A DNA stretch of 64,000 bases from Bactrocera neohumeralis (taxonomy: Eukaryota; Arthropoda; Insecta; Diptera; Tephritidae), in assembly GCF_024586455.1 (NCBI RefSeq), contig NC_065920.1:47761824-47825823 (forward strand), given 5' to 3'. The position numbers and the translations under genes were made by a program. Below are positions 34,751-46,749 of the stretch, in pieces (the stretch's first letter is position 1; the number at the start of each line of letters is the position of its first letter). The notes below the pieces were generated by a model that worked only from the letters and a program-made list of their open reading frames with translations, did not search any database and was not told the origin of the DNA.

Positions 34751-35789
34751 CCCTTTAAATTTTAAGGTTCCCCAAAAGAAAAGATCAAATTATTCGAATT
34801 TAAATTTCATCAGAGAGGGTTTTAGAAAAGAAATCTTCTAAATTTTATAATAGATTCACAAATTTGTTCCCCTTTATTTGTTGTTCAGAAACAACCCTTC
34901 CTTTGGGATTTCCCCCTCCAAACGATAGTACAGAAAGCACCCTGCTCACTTACGCGTTAAACAAGCCTACGATGCGCTTTCCACTGTAATGCATCAAAAA
35001 TTTTTGTTTTTGACACCTTCGTTTTTTTTTACTTTTTTATTGCTGAAATAAGTTACGGGGGAGACTTTTTATAAAAAACCTTTTTTTTAAAGGGATATTG
35101 GGGAGCATACGGGAAGTCTCACAGAGAAGGGAAAATGCGAATTTCTAATGCATCCATTAAAAAGGGGCGGCAACCCGGGAAAATTTTTTCAAAAAACATT
35201 AAATCCCTTGGTTTCGGGGGTGTGTAATTTTAAAATTCAAAACCCGAAAATTCAACCAATTCCCGCTGTTATTGTAGATGAGCTTTTTTTAATTTTAAAT
35301 TAGACAAAAAGCACAAAAAGGTATTCAGCGGTGTTCACGCAAAAATAACCTTCCCATAAAACCTTTTTTTAAAGATAAATATTTTTTCCCGTAAAAAAGG
35401 GCTAAAAAAGGTTTTTTGGGTTTTTACCCTAAAAATTTGGGAAAAATAAGGAAAATAGTTTGGGATTAATTAGTATTGATTAAAAACTTAACCTAACTCC
35501 CAAAAAAATAAGTTTAAATAAACCTCAAAAACTTTGAAATTAAAGAAATTCCCAAATTTTAAAAGGGGGAATATACTTAAGTTTTAATACTTTTCTTTAT
35601 TTATTTTTAAATTTCTTGATTTCCTTTTTTAAAAGTATAAAATTGTAAAATGCTTTCAAGTTTCGAATCTCCCCCTTTGAGGAAAAGAAAAAGTCAAAAG
35701 AAATTCCCACTGGAAATCGATAAAATAAACAGATTCTAAGCACCAGTCGATAAATAGTTAATTCCAGGGGGGCTGTTCCAAAAAATTTT

Positions 35790-36620
35790 TTTACTTGGGA
35801 ATGGGAAACCTTTTTAAAAAGGGCAAAGGGAAAGGGGGGGAAAAAATTTGGAGGTATATAGTAAAAATTTTTTGGGGAAAAAATTTGGGTTTTTATCAAT
35901 ACAGTTATTTCCGAGGGGGTACAATTTATTATGCCATTTTTATTTTTAAAAAAGTTTTTAAACCCCAAAATAAATCCCAATTTCAGATTACCTCTTTATT
36001 TTGTTTAAATTTTTTCTTTAAAGAGGCTCTTTGAAATCTGAGAACAAGAAAACCCAAAAGGGGTCCGGGAAAGGAATATTTTTCCCCTCAAATCCTCCAT
36101 TTTTTCTTTGGTTTTCCAACCTCAAAGGGGAAAAAAATTGTCGCCCCAATGGTGAACCCATAACCCAACCCAAAATAGTCGATGAATATTATAAGTGCAT
36201 CTCAAAAACTGATGGGCATAAACTTATCAACCAAGCTTTTAAATTTTTTACACTTTCTGGGTTTGGGGCAGTCCACCCCGGTTCATTGCCATTGGCCTTC
36301 GGGTGAGATCGGGGGCCATTTTATCTATGTTATATCGACCAAAAAGATCGCTTTTATTTTTCGATTGGGGAAAGGTTTAAAAACCTGAATGAGAAACCCG
36401 AAAAGTTTTTTTTGGGTTCAGAGCCCATGAGGAACCCCCCCTTTTTCAAGAGGCCCCGGGTTTGAAAAAATAAACCTTTAAAATATCCCCCAAAAATTTT
36501 TTTTGAAATTTAGGGGGCCAAACCCCCCAAAACAACCCTTTTATGGGGGATCCCCAAATATTTAATTTTTTTAATTTTTTTTAAAACAGCAAAAAGCCCC
36601 CCGAACTGAAAACCCTTTTT
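35790..36620 (-). mobile_element. degraded counterpart of the 8.0-kb mariner remnant
   Basis: Reversed and smeared copy of the C-terminal mariner remnant. The segment around 36180-36300 (CATCTCAAAA, TGATGGGCATAAACTTATCAA) aligns with 8280-8355. It is present in both copies of the region. Confidence 0.55.
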
Positions 36621-38279
36621 TGCAAAAAATGTACACGATTTTTAAAGCCTGTTTTGGGGGGAAATATTTTTTTTGGGAATTTAATTTTAATCAAAAGAAC
36701 AAACCGAAAACATGACCCTTTTAGAAAAACCCCACAAAAGGAAGGTTTTTGGGAAATGCTGTTTTTACTATAGGGGGTTTTAGGGGTAAAACCCTTTTTC
36801 TGTGAAGGGGGTTAATATTTTAAAAAAATTTTTTAATGAATTTTTGCATAGATGTTAAAACTTTTAAAAATAAGATTTTCTTTGGGGATTAGAATTAATT
36901 CCCAACCCTGGGGTAAAAAAGAAAACCATTACTAAAACAAAGGGTTTTTCTGCCGGGAACGTGGATTAAAATCTTTAAATGAGTCCGGTAATTCCTTTTT
37001 AAAAAATTTACTGGGGGGAAAGGGGGGGCCGAAAAATTTTTTATTGCATTAATTAAAAGCAAAAAAAACCACTTAAGTACCCGTGGGCTTGGAAGAATTA
37101 AACCATGCAAGACGGGAGGTTTTTTTAAATTTAAAAAAAAGATGTTTTTTATAAAAGCCCCAAAATATCGTCAAACAGCAATTTTATGCTGGGTTGATAA
37201 TGGTTTTGGGGTGGGGAAAAGACTGGAAGGGGGACCATAATAATCGCAATTGGGGACACTAGAGTTACCTATGGATCTGACCGAAAAACATGCTTAAAAT
37301 TTTTGTATCTATAAATGGTAGATTTGGTAAAACCCGCCTTTTTTTTAAAACCCCAAATTTGGGTTTCCCGATGTGGGGAAAAGGAAAACGTAGGGCCCCA
37401 GGGGCAGGAAGTTTAAGAAAAGTTTCAAATCATTCACCCAAATTTTTTGAAAAGGCCCCAAGATCTCTTGCATGGGTTTTTAAAACCATTTTATTTTTCA
37501 ATTTATCTGTTTTTAATACCATTTTTTTGGTGACCCTAGAAAACACAGAATATTTTTAAATATTTTAATTTGACATGAAAAAAAACTGAAAGTTCCAATG
37601 AAACCAATATTTTTGGGCCCCAAATTTACTGAAACCCATATCTCATAATTTTAAAACTAAAACTTTAAAAAAACATAAAAAATTTTAAATACTGTAACTT
37701 TAAAAGAATGTTGTTTATTCGTATATCAAAAAAAGGGCCAGGGAAAAAGGGCTTGGTTTTAATGCAAATCGGACCGGGAATTAATTTAGTTAAAGCAAAA
37801 AAAGCTACTTTTAAGAAATCGAAGAGATTAAAACCCTTTGGCTGAAGGGCCATTTTTTTTTTGTTTTAGAAATTGGGAATTCAAGACAGAATTTTTTTTT
37901 TTGAATCATTGCCATCACTGAAGATGTTTTCCAGCCTTTAATTCGGGAAAAATTGGGAGAAAAATTTTGATTACACTCGAACCTTTAAAACTTCCTTAAT
38001 TTTAAATTTTTTTTAAAATATTTGTGATACCATAACAAAGAAAACCCAATTGCAAGGAAGGGGTTTTGCCCCAAAAGGGCTGGGACAACCCCGAGATGCT
38101 GGGCAGGCGTGGCAGACCCCGGAGAGCCCCCTTTTGCAGAGAAATTTTTGCGAAACGAACAGACGACGGGGACGGGAAAGGAGCAATCGGCTTTTGGGTT
38201 AAAAGCGGTTTTTACAAAAATTTTGGAAGAGGGTTTCCCCTCAAAGTCCAGATGGTGCGGCCCCAAAAAAAAGCTTGAC

Positions 38280-38870
38280 CGCCAATTTGCGGCCCAACAA
38301 CGCTTGAGCCCTCCTTTTAAACACCACCAAGAGGAAGATGATTTTTTTTATTTAAAAAAATCATGAGTGATGAGGCCCATTTCCCCCTCTTAAAATGGGA
38401 AAAGCAATTTATAAAAAAATTTACGCTTTTTGGGGAATTAAAATTCCCCGGGAACCCCCTTTTAAAACATTACACCCGCTATTAACATTTGTGGTTTTTA
38501 AATGGGGCCTTCGGACCTTTTTTTTTTCGGAAAACGTCGCGGGCCAAACCCAAATGGAATGGTGAGCGCCAAAGATCCCAAAGATCAACAAGTTCTTTTG
38601 GAAAGCAACTTTGGGGGAAAAAAATGTGGTTCCAAAGGTTTGGGAATGGCAAAAACTGCGCGTGCCCAACCGATATGCTTGGGAAAAGGTTCCCATTCCC
38701 GACTTTTTGATTCGGGATTTATAGGCGGAAAAATTGCCTTAGTTTCCTTTATTCCCAAAGCAACTTTTTTTTGGGGATGGCCGCACTTCAACCCCAACCC
38801 GGCCTTGAAATTTCGGAAAATTTTGCCCAAAAATTTTGTGAAAAATTGGGTTTAATTTTAAAGGCCTTTT
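38280..38870 (+). mobile_element. degraded counterpart of the 5.3-6.3-kb mariner-type element
   Basis: The TCATGAGTGATGAGGCCCAT block and the following GTCGCGGGCCAAAC and TGGTGAGCGC segments match the catalytic part of the element in contig 1 in reverse. After about 38690 the sequence no longer follows contig 1, so this end of the two copies differs structurally or belongs to a related element. Confidence 0.6.
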
Positions 38871-38987
38871 AAATACGCATCTCATGGTAAAAAGTATAAA
38901 AAAAAGTTATTTGTCACTTTATTTGTTTCCGGGAAAAGGGAGGATTTTTGGCTGGGAGAACCCGTCCCCGGAAACGAAAAAAGGGGG

Positions 38988-39087
38988 NNNNNNNNNNNNN
39001 NNNNNNNNNNNNNNNNNNNNNNNNNNNNNNNNNNNNNNNNNNNNNNNNNNNNNNNNNNNNNNNNNNNNNNNNNNNNNNNNNNNNNNN
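38988..39087. other. assembly gap (100 N)
   Basis: Exactly 100 N. It separates the degraded inverted contig from a contig that begins inside RTE sequence. Confidence 0.99.
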
Positions 39088-39545
39088 TCTAGCCACTCCC
39101 AAGTGAATGGCGATCAGAGAACTTTCCTCACTTGCGTGAACTTCTACACAAGTGGGATAAACCTCCTTAATATCGCGTATAAGGTTCTATCGAGCGTATT
39201 GTGTGAAAGATTAAAGCCCACCGTCAACAAACTGATTCGACCTTATCAGTGTGGCTTTAGACCTGGCTATTCAGCAACCGACCAGATATTCACCATGCGC
39301 CGAATTTTGGAAAAGACCCGTGAAAGGAGAATCGACACACACCATCTCTTCGTCGATTTCAAAGCTGCTTTAGACAGCACGAAAAGGAGCTGCCTTTATG
39401 CCGCGATGTCTGAATTTGGTATCCCCGCAAAACTAGTACGGCTGAGTAAACTGACATTGAGCAACACCAATAGCTCCGTCAGGATCGGGAAGGACCTCTC
39501 CGAGCCGTTCGATACCAAAGGAGGTTTCAGAAAAGGCGTCCGGCG
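39088..39545 (+). mobile_element. RTE copy B, reverse transcriptase piece
   Basis: From about 39151 the sequence encodes INLLNIAYKVLSSVLCERLK, YQCGFRPGYSATDQIFTMRR, LFVDFKAALDSTKRSCLYAA and SSVRIGKDLSEPFDTKGGF, matching the reverse transcriptase of copy A and continuing into the palm. Homology stops at about 39545 before YADD. The first 40 or so bases after the gap are the reverse complement of the RTE leader found at about 18536-18573, so this end is rearranged or misjoined. Truncated by the gap on the left. Confidence 0.82.
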
Positions 39546-40299
39546 AGATGCGTGGGCACCTGGGTGGAGTGAGTGGCAGGCACCGTCACCGACTACAGAA
39601 AATTTTGAAAAATTTTTTAAAAAAGAGGCGATAAAACTAACTAAGTGAGAAGGACCAACAGCGTAAAACAGCACCAATATGCCGTAACATCAACTAACAA
39701 ATTGGTATACATTGTGTTTATATTTCTCTAACCTGACTGCAAAATGCAACGTTAAAGCCATATCATTAACAGCAAAAGAAAAACACATTAATGCAAGGCA
39801 CCATATTGCGGGGTCATTTTTGTTTGCAAAGCTTCGATTTAAATTTACGCATCTATTCCCTCACACATCGCAAACCCTAAAACTCCCTCACTTTTGCAAG
39901 ATTACGCGCGTTTGACAAGAGGTTGCGTGTTGTGACATTAAATTATGCAGGCAGCTATGCAAGTATGCCGGCATGATAAAATCAGTTAGTGAATTCTTGC
40001 GGTTGCGAACGCATATATGTAGACAAATACAAATCTACGAGTAGCTTTCACAAAAAAGTTTTTAAATTAACACTGCATCATTGTGGCTCAGCTACTGCAA
40101 ATCACCATTTTGTTCTTATCTATAAATTTAGTGATAAAGTGCTTACTAAATTATCAAAAGCGCTTCTACCCAATGGAGCTGTTTTACTTCGTAAGACTTG
40201 ATCGGTTTCTATTATAATATTGAATAATTGCATATGCCTTTGCTAAAGGTAAAACTAAAAAGTCGAAGAAATCCTTGGTATTTTACTAATCTAACAAAC
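39546..40299. other. 750-bp unrelated sequence splitting RTE copy B
   Basis: No similarity to RTE or to any element I recognise. It replaces the part of the reverse transcriptase containing the catalytic motif. No terminal repeats or target duplication could be seen. Confidence 0.5.
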
Positions 40300-41065
40300 G
40301 ATCTCAACACTCGCGCTGTCAGTTCTGCTTTCTCAAGACTGGACAAGGAGCAAAGCAAATTTGTCTGACAATGAACGAGAGCAAGACGAAATATCTCCTG
40401 TCATCAAACAAACAGTCGTCGCACTCGCGACTTGGCACTCACGTCACTGTTGATAGTCATAACTTTGAAGTTGTAGATAGTTTCGTATATTTGGGAACCA
40501 GTGTAAACACCACCAACAATGTCAGCCTGGAAATCCAACGCTCTTTGCTCTTGCCAACAAGTGCTACTTCGGACTGAGTAGGAAATTGAAAAGCAAAGTT
40601 CTCTCTCGACAAACAAAAACCAAACTCCATAAGTCACTCATAATTCCCTTCCTGCTATATGGTGCAGAGGCTTGGACGATGACAACAACTGATGAGTTGA
40701 CGTTGCAAATTTTCGAGAGAAAAGATCTGCGAAAGATTTATGGTCATTTGCGATCTTCGGCACGACGAATATCGCATTCGATGAAACGATGAGCTGTACG
40801 AGATATACGACGACATTGACATAGTTCAGCGAATTAAAAGACAGCGACTACGCTGGCTAGGTCATGTTGTCCGGATGGATGAAAACACTCCAGCTTTGAA
40901 AGTATTCGACGCAGTACCCGCCGGGGGAAGCAGAGGAAGAGGAAGACCTCCACTCCGTTCGAAGGACCAAGTGGAGAAGGACGTAGCAAAAAGAAGAAAC
41001 GACTGGCGCGCTGTTGTTTACTCGGCTATAATCGCGTAAGCGCTGTCTAAGCCAATAAAGAATAG
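40300..41065 (+). mobile_element. RTE copy B, C-terminal piece
   Basis: Resumes with DLNTRAVSSAFSRLDKEQ and continues, with frame changes near 40350, 40575 and 40780, through VDSFVYLGTSVNTTNNVSL, SRQTKTKLHKSLIIPFLLYG, RLRWLGHVVRMDENTPA and GRGRGRPPLRSKDQVEKD. It stops at the family's usual 3' end near 41060, where the GAA-type tail is reduced to AAAGAATAGG. Confidence 0.85.
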
Positions 41066-43280
41066 GAACAAACGATCTAGCCTAGGAATAAAATTACCCG
41101 CATATAACAAGTACGCGGTGTTTGCAAACAGTCGCAAAAAAATTCCATGTGCATTAAAAAGCCCCCGTGCTGACTTTTTCCAGGGAAACAAATATGCGTT
41201 TTTGAGATATCAAAGATATCACCTAATTCTCGATTTCATTTGTTATTCACACTTATTTCCGTTCTCTTTTGTCCTTTTTAACCAGGGAGCATATTTTGCG
41301 GCAGTGGTAGTCACATCTATCCTACCAATTACTTGGGTAATTGAGTGAAATATCATGCAGCTTTGAGATCATTCTAGCTGCGGTTAGTATTCTAGGACGG
41401 TAATATTTAGTTGCTTTCGTGACGCAATCTTAAGTTGTCAGATAAATTTATTATAATGCGGGACTTATTCGGTCTCACTCAACCTTGTTATTGAGTATAG
41501 TTTTGAAGTTTTCTATGGCTCGAGAGAACTGTCAGAAAATCTAAGCAACTTAAGCTTTAGTAACTAACCTAGCTAGCTAAGAGGCATTACATATTTTCTT
41601 ATTTTAAGTGTTCATAAGTCCGATTTAAATCAACACTGAAGTGACGAGAAAACTTTTCTGTTTAATATGCATAATAAGAAACATATGCCCAGTTGGATAC
41701 CCAATTGGATACCCATTTGCACAAAAAACCCATTTTCGTGGCAATCACTCATACCTATATTAAAATCATTAAATTGTAAGCTTAGCGCTCAAACCCTTTT
41801 CGTACCAACTCCACGTCCCTCGCTGAAGACGCATAATATTTATTTTGCCCGTGGCCATACCTACCTACTTAAAGCTATAAACGCTGTAACAACATCCGTA
41901 ATGACAATATTCCAATCGCAATAATGACCCCAAGGCGCAGCGCAACAATAAACGAACTGTGAAATTTGCCAGGAAATGAAAGTGTTGAGGCGTATACGCA
42001 GTGGCTTCAACGTGGCAAGTATCGTTGTATGGCGAAAAAGACTGCTTAACAGACGAACTTAAATAAAATTGCGGGACGAATAAGTTTCCTTCTGAGAAAT
42101 AGGTTGAATCTGATAAAACAGCAGACAGAGAATTTGAGTACCTAAGGACTTGATCGGAAATGCTACATAAAAAAATAGTTTTAATAATAAGAACCGGATA
42201 TGTACCTAGGGTACAAATTTAAAAGATGCGTCCGTTGTGAAAAAGTCGTTAAAAATAGCAACACGAACAGTTTAAGCCTGTGACGCAAGCAAGCGCAACA
42301 GACAATTTTCTACTAAATTAATTTCTTTGGAAGTGTTTCTGTAATACCACTTTATATATATACATAGTTGCTGTTGAAAGCATTAAATGGGACAATTGCA
42401 AACATTCAAACGAATATAAAACTCGAGTTAAAAACGCCAAACTAAGAAAAGACACTCAGTGCGGCCTGAAGACTACAAAGAGTTTGTATGGCGAAGATGT
42501 CCTACTTAACCGCTTCGCCAATTTTCCGGCAATCACACATCTCTTTCATCTTTTCTTATTCTTTTCATTTTAATTTTTCTCCTTTCTCTTCTACACCAAA
42601 GACACGTTTTTATACAATTAGAATGCTTGTCTAAATTAAAAAATAATTAAAGCAACACAATAAAATGGCAAGCGAAAGGCAACGTACAACAAACATTGTC
42701 GTCCTCCAAATTCGATGTCAGTAAGATGTGCGTTAGTAGTGCTAAAGTCAGGCATTGGTTTCAGTACTGCAATACGAGTAAAAGCAGCGCAAACCGGGTA
42801 CCAGCATGGTGGAACATATATAATATTCTATGAGTCTTTCACTCATCAGTAGATACAAAAAAAATAAAATCAACTTAAATAAAATAAATATAAAGCACCG
42901 ACAGTGTGAAAATGGATAAAACCGCTCATTCCTCAAATAACGGTACTCTCCAAAACCATTAAAAGTGCAATAAATCAATAACTATGTAAATATGGGCGTG
43001 ACACCGCGGAATCACATATCTCAAGACACTGAAACCTTATACTCATTTGGTTCCAAGAATGGAAGAGATCTGCGAACTTCCGTAAGTATTTGTTTTAAAA
43101 AGCACTAGCTAAAATTGTGAATATCTTAGAACGGACCTGGCGGACTAGATCCTGCACTACTTTCTGAGATTACACCATAAACACTGCAGTTTCATTATAC
43201 CTTAATAATTTGCGCTATAATAACCCCTGAGATAGCTCTAAAACCGAATGCTGCCCTACAAAGCGATATATCTATGTATA
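41066..43280. other. no recognisable gene
   Basis: Several frames of 70-85 codons without family resemblance. A short direct repeat (TTGGATACCC twice, near 41693-41716) and a third instance of the GCGTATACGCAGTGG motif (41990-42004) are the only notable features. Confidence 0.4.
41990..42004 (+). other. conserved motif GCGTATACGCAGTGG
   Basis: Third identical 15-mer, 24 kb away, followed by CTT as in the first copy, in sequence otherwise unlike the duplication. Confidence 0.5.
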
Positions 43281-44051
43281 CGAGGGCTGCTATATATATT
43301 CTGGCCTAGGGCAACACTAAGTGTTGCCAAGTGCAATCTGACATTTCCATTAGAAAGTTTGACATTTTTTAGCATAACATCACTCAGAACGTTTTGTCAT
43401 TTAATCGTGAATTGTTTTATTTACAGGGAATTAAAAAATTCATCTCGGCCAAAAAATGGAATTAACTCGTGAACATTTTCGAGCGATCATTTTTCACAAC
43501 TTTCGACGTGGATTATCACAACAACAGTGCATCGATGAACTAAAATCTTTGTATGGCTATGAAGCACCATCCTATAGCACTGTGAAAAACTGGTACAACG
43601 AATTCAATCGTGGCCGACGCTCGCTCAAAGACGAATTCCGTGAAGGTCGTCTAAAAACAGCCGTTGTGCCAGAAAACATCGATGCCGTACGTGAACTGAT
43701 AATGCAAGACTGTCATGTAACATACCTTCAGATAGAGGCATGCCTATGCATTTCTCCCACCAGCATACATTCGATATTGAATGAACACCTGGCCGTAAAA
43801 AAGGTTTGTTCTCGTTGGATCCCTCACAATTTGACAATCGCTCAAAAAAAGGCTTGTATGGATTGGTGTAAAGGAATGCTGAAAAAATACGATCGCGGTG
43901 CTTCAAAAGACGTTTATAAGATCGACGAATCATGGATCTATGCGTATGAGCCCGAAACAAAACAGCAATCGACAAAAAAAAAAAAAAACATTTTCGTTGA
44001 TAAATATGCCTATTTACATTATTAGGCCAGAAATATATATAGTAACCTTCG
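43281..44051 (+). mobile_element. mariner derivative, 771 bp, TA-flanked
   Basis: The left end CGAGGGCTGCTATATATATT and the reverse complement of the right end CGAAGGTTACTATATATATT match over about 28 bp, and TA is present immediately outside both borders. The interior keeps the promoter-side leader and the first half of the transposase, then passes through a poly-A tract straight to the right terminal repeat. The catalytic C-terminal half is deleted. By its ends this copy can still be recognised by a full-length relative's transposase. Confidence 0.92.
43456..44025 (+). CDS. truncated mariner transposase, DNA-binding half
   Basis: The 189-residue frame starts at the ATG behind the element leader. 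Residues 1-60 form the first helix-turn-helix (MELTREHFRAIIFHNFRRGL, STVKNWYNEFNRGRRS), 75-115 the second (VRELIMQDCHVTYLQIEACL), and 121-126 the family linker WIPHNL. The first catalytic aspartate is D157 in KIDESWIYAYEPE, where most relatives have GDESW. After residue 172 a lysine-rich, frame-changed tail replaces the rest; full-length relatives have about 345 residues. The frame is open to that point. If expressed it could bind terminal repeats without cutting, and so act as an inhibitor, but that is inference. Confidence 0.85.
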   Translation: MELTREHFRAIIFHNFRRGLSQQQCIDELKSLYGYEAPSYSTVKNWYNEFNRGRRSLKDEFREGRLKTAVVPENIDAVRELIMQDCHVTYLQIEACLCISPTSIHSILNEHLAVKKVCSRWIPHNLTIAQKKACMDWCKGMLKKYDRGASKDVYKIDESWIYAYEPETKQQSTKKKKNIFVDKYAYLHY

Positions 44052-46000
44052 TATCTATACGCCTAGTATAAAGCAAAGCAAAAATAATTTATAAACGACA
44101 CGAAAACAAAAGACAATGACAAAAAGTCGCTACATTGGACTGCTCTTAAGGCAATATTTGTGCATAGACATGCCGCAATATGTTGCGCGTTTGGTTGATT
44201 GGTTGTTCTTTTATTTCTAAGGTTAAACCTTACAGCAGTAACCAGCAAGGGCATAAAGTAACTAACCGGCATGAGCAAATTGCAAATGTATACTACAAGT
44301 AAGGCGTACTAATTGTATTGTGTGTATTCGTAAGTATCACAGTTGGTGATGTCAATTAAGCGACAACATTAATTCATGACGTGCTGTGCTGTTAGAAGCA
44401 GTCTGCATTAAAAATTCAATTAAAGTGTTTAATATAGCAAGTGCAATGACACATAAAAAGAGCAAAAACATATATTGTCAAGAGTATCTATATATATGTA
44501 TATACAAATACAATTTGTAACCATCCCTTATCTCCTTCCTTTGAGTGAATCAGCTTAGACAATAAATTAATTTAAGTGTATTGTATAGTAGCTAAAGATC
44601 TCCGCTAATTACTGACTCAATGCTTCGTTAACTTGGCGTAAGAATTAACTACAAGCTGTGAGTTAATTGAATTAGTTTAACTAAATCCTCTATTTGATAA
44701 CAGTCTACAAGGGGATTTGATTATAATGTCAAACCCCTAATGATTTAAACAGAACTAAGCTACTAGTATGTGCGGATTTGGAAGGATTTGAGATGCACAA
44801 ATATATTATATTTTAAGTCGGTGTTATGCCATAACTAATTGAAATAATAACGGTAAATAAAATTTGTTTCGGAAAATTAACAACCAAACAATTAAAACAT
44901 TCTTTGTTCACTAATTAGTGTGTATAAATGGGTTCAGTGACGGTTTAACTCGAAAGCTTTTTACAGTTTGTAGAAATTCGACTGTTTTTGTAAATAATAA
45001 CGACAATAAATATTAATACTCTCAATGGCGATGAATGCTCTCAAATGACCTTATCTTTCTTACCTCTCCTAAGTTCTATAAACCTGCAGTGAAACTCTTC
45101 TCTTGTTTTCATAGTCTTTTGTTTTGCGTGAAAAGAGTTGGGAACGTACCTCAAAGTCTAACACTTCAAACAGCGCTCCTTTTATTATTCTTAACGCTTC
45201 GAGTTCTAAAGTTTACTTAGGCTCCCAAAATTTTTTTTTTTTTGAGCTTACAATTTCAAACGGTTGGGTGTCATTCTATGAGGACACAAAAATACATATA
45301 TAGCTACGAACAAGCCAGGAGCTCGGTAAAGGGGCGAATGATGTTTGTCACAATGCCAAGGAAGAAAATATAAATTTCAAAAACTAAAAACTAGCAGCAG
45401 GAATCGAGAAAGGGTTAAAAAGTCGTACTGCAACTGGAAAGATGTGTGTAGCAAGAAAACTCAGCACGAAACCTACAATAGGGAAGGGCGAAGTGAAGAA
45501 GGAAATGTATCTAAACGACCTTGAAGGCAATAATCACGGCCGGTTTGGCTAGGTGATTTTTGACTTCGTAATTTGTACGGTTCAGCAATAAACAAGCGCA
45601 AAGAAATGCAAGCAAGGAAAGGAACCCATCGAAAAATGTAAGAAGTAGGGACGATTAAGAGATTCGATGAAAGGTGTTCCCACTTGTGTTCTGATAATTT
45701 TTGCAATACGACGGGTAAAATGGGGAGGCAGCAAAGCAGTTGAGCGGCTATTTTACATATTATCAGCCAGTTCGACATTTGACGAGTCTCTGGCGAAGTT
45801 TTCCATCTAAAATTTCCAGCCCGATTTATTAAAGAAGCCTTCATTGAATAGCATAGATTTTTGTTGTTTTCTTCTCGAATAACAGTTTTTTTCTGCTGTT
45901 TGTGAGTCAGGTTTAGACAGAATTGGTCGCTTTCACGTGCCCGAATAAATTTTCGTTATACTCACCTCAATAAGTTATTCAAGGTTAAAGTTAACTTACT
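44052..46000. other. no recognisable gene
   Basis: Good-quality sequence with scattered frames (the longest 45473-45844, minus, 123 codons) that resemble nothing I know and show no start-context or splice support. Confidence 0.35.
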
Positions 46001-46749
46001 TTGGAATTTTTCGAACTTTTTACGGCAAAATTGAATTTTTTTGTAAATTCAAAAAATTTGCAAATCAAATCAATTTTAAACCATTTGAGTACATCAGATT
46101 TCCCTTTGTTAAAATTCCGGGGGTTAAATTTGAATATTTTTTTTTTTTTGTGCCAATCTAAAACGCATCACCCGATAATTGGCTTTTTAGTTGTTTTTTT
46201 ATACTGCAAATGGTCTGACCCAAAACAACGGTAGAAAAAAGAGCCCCCTGACCCGGGTGATAGATAGGGGGAGCGGAACCTGGGTAATGATGGGCCAAAT
46301 TGCAAAGTATAAATTAAAAGAACTTTTTATTAATCGTTAACAACATGTGATTAATTACTCTTCAATTTTTAGAGAAATTATATTTTTTGAATAAATAAAA
46401 AACAATTAATTTTCAAAAGTTCGAAAATTCCAGAAATTAATCAGAAGTTAACTGTAACCCAAAAATAACCTTTTTTAAAAGGGGTGAATATAAGAAAAAA
46501 TTTTCCAGACTTTTTTTTTTAAAGCATTCAATTTAAAAGAAATGACTTTTTTTCCCCACAAAAAGGGAAAATTTCCAGATAAAAAAATTTGTAAAAAATG
46601 GAAAAACCTTTCTTTAAAAATGACGGTTTTAAAAAAGGGGATTTTGGTTAAAAGGGCTTTTTTTGGTCTGGGTATTTTTTTGATGGAAAACTAAAGTTTA
46701 AAGGGCTGTCAAAAAAAATAATTTGGTAAAAAACACACCTCTAAAGGGG

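Larger units (their letters stand above)
28740..38987 (-). repeat. reversed, degraded second copy of about 5.5-22.0 kb
   Basis: The whole contig follows the reverse complement of the first contig in unbroken order. Exact 20-bp anchors include 28805-28824 against 21883-21902, 31022-31041 against 16795-16814, and 38360-38379 against 5838-5857. Between anchors the sequence shows homopolymer smearing, with single bases replaced by runs of A, T, C or G. This looks like consensus error rather than mutation. Relative to contig 1 it lacks the RTE, mariner derivative B, about 11.86-13.23 kb and about 14.11-14.66 kb. Open frames here are not credible genes. It is either a poorly polished alternative haplotype placed inverted, or a true inverted duplication sequenced badly; I favour the first. 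Confidence 0.88.

Noticed and set aside
28740..38987. Some forty open frames of 60-254 codons in the degraded contig
   Set aside because: The contig is a smeared inverse copy of sequence whose clean version lacks these frames; homopolymer errors remove stops and create the frames.
38884..39648. A 254-codon frame running across the second gap
   Set aside because: It spans 100 N of unknown true length; only the part right of the gap (RTE reverse transcriptase) is real.
41693..41716. A tandem TTGGATACCC repeat considered as a CRISPR-like or regulatory array
   Set aside because: Only two units, no spacers, and a eukaryotic context; most likely a chance microduplication.
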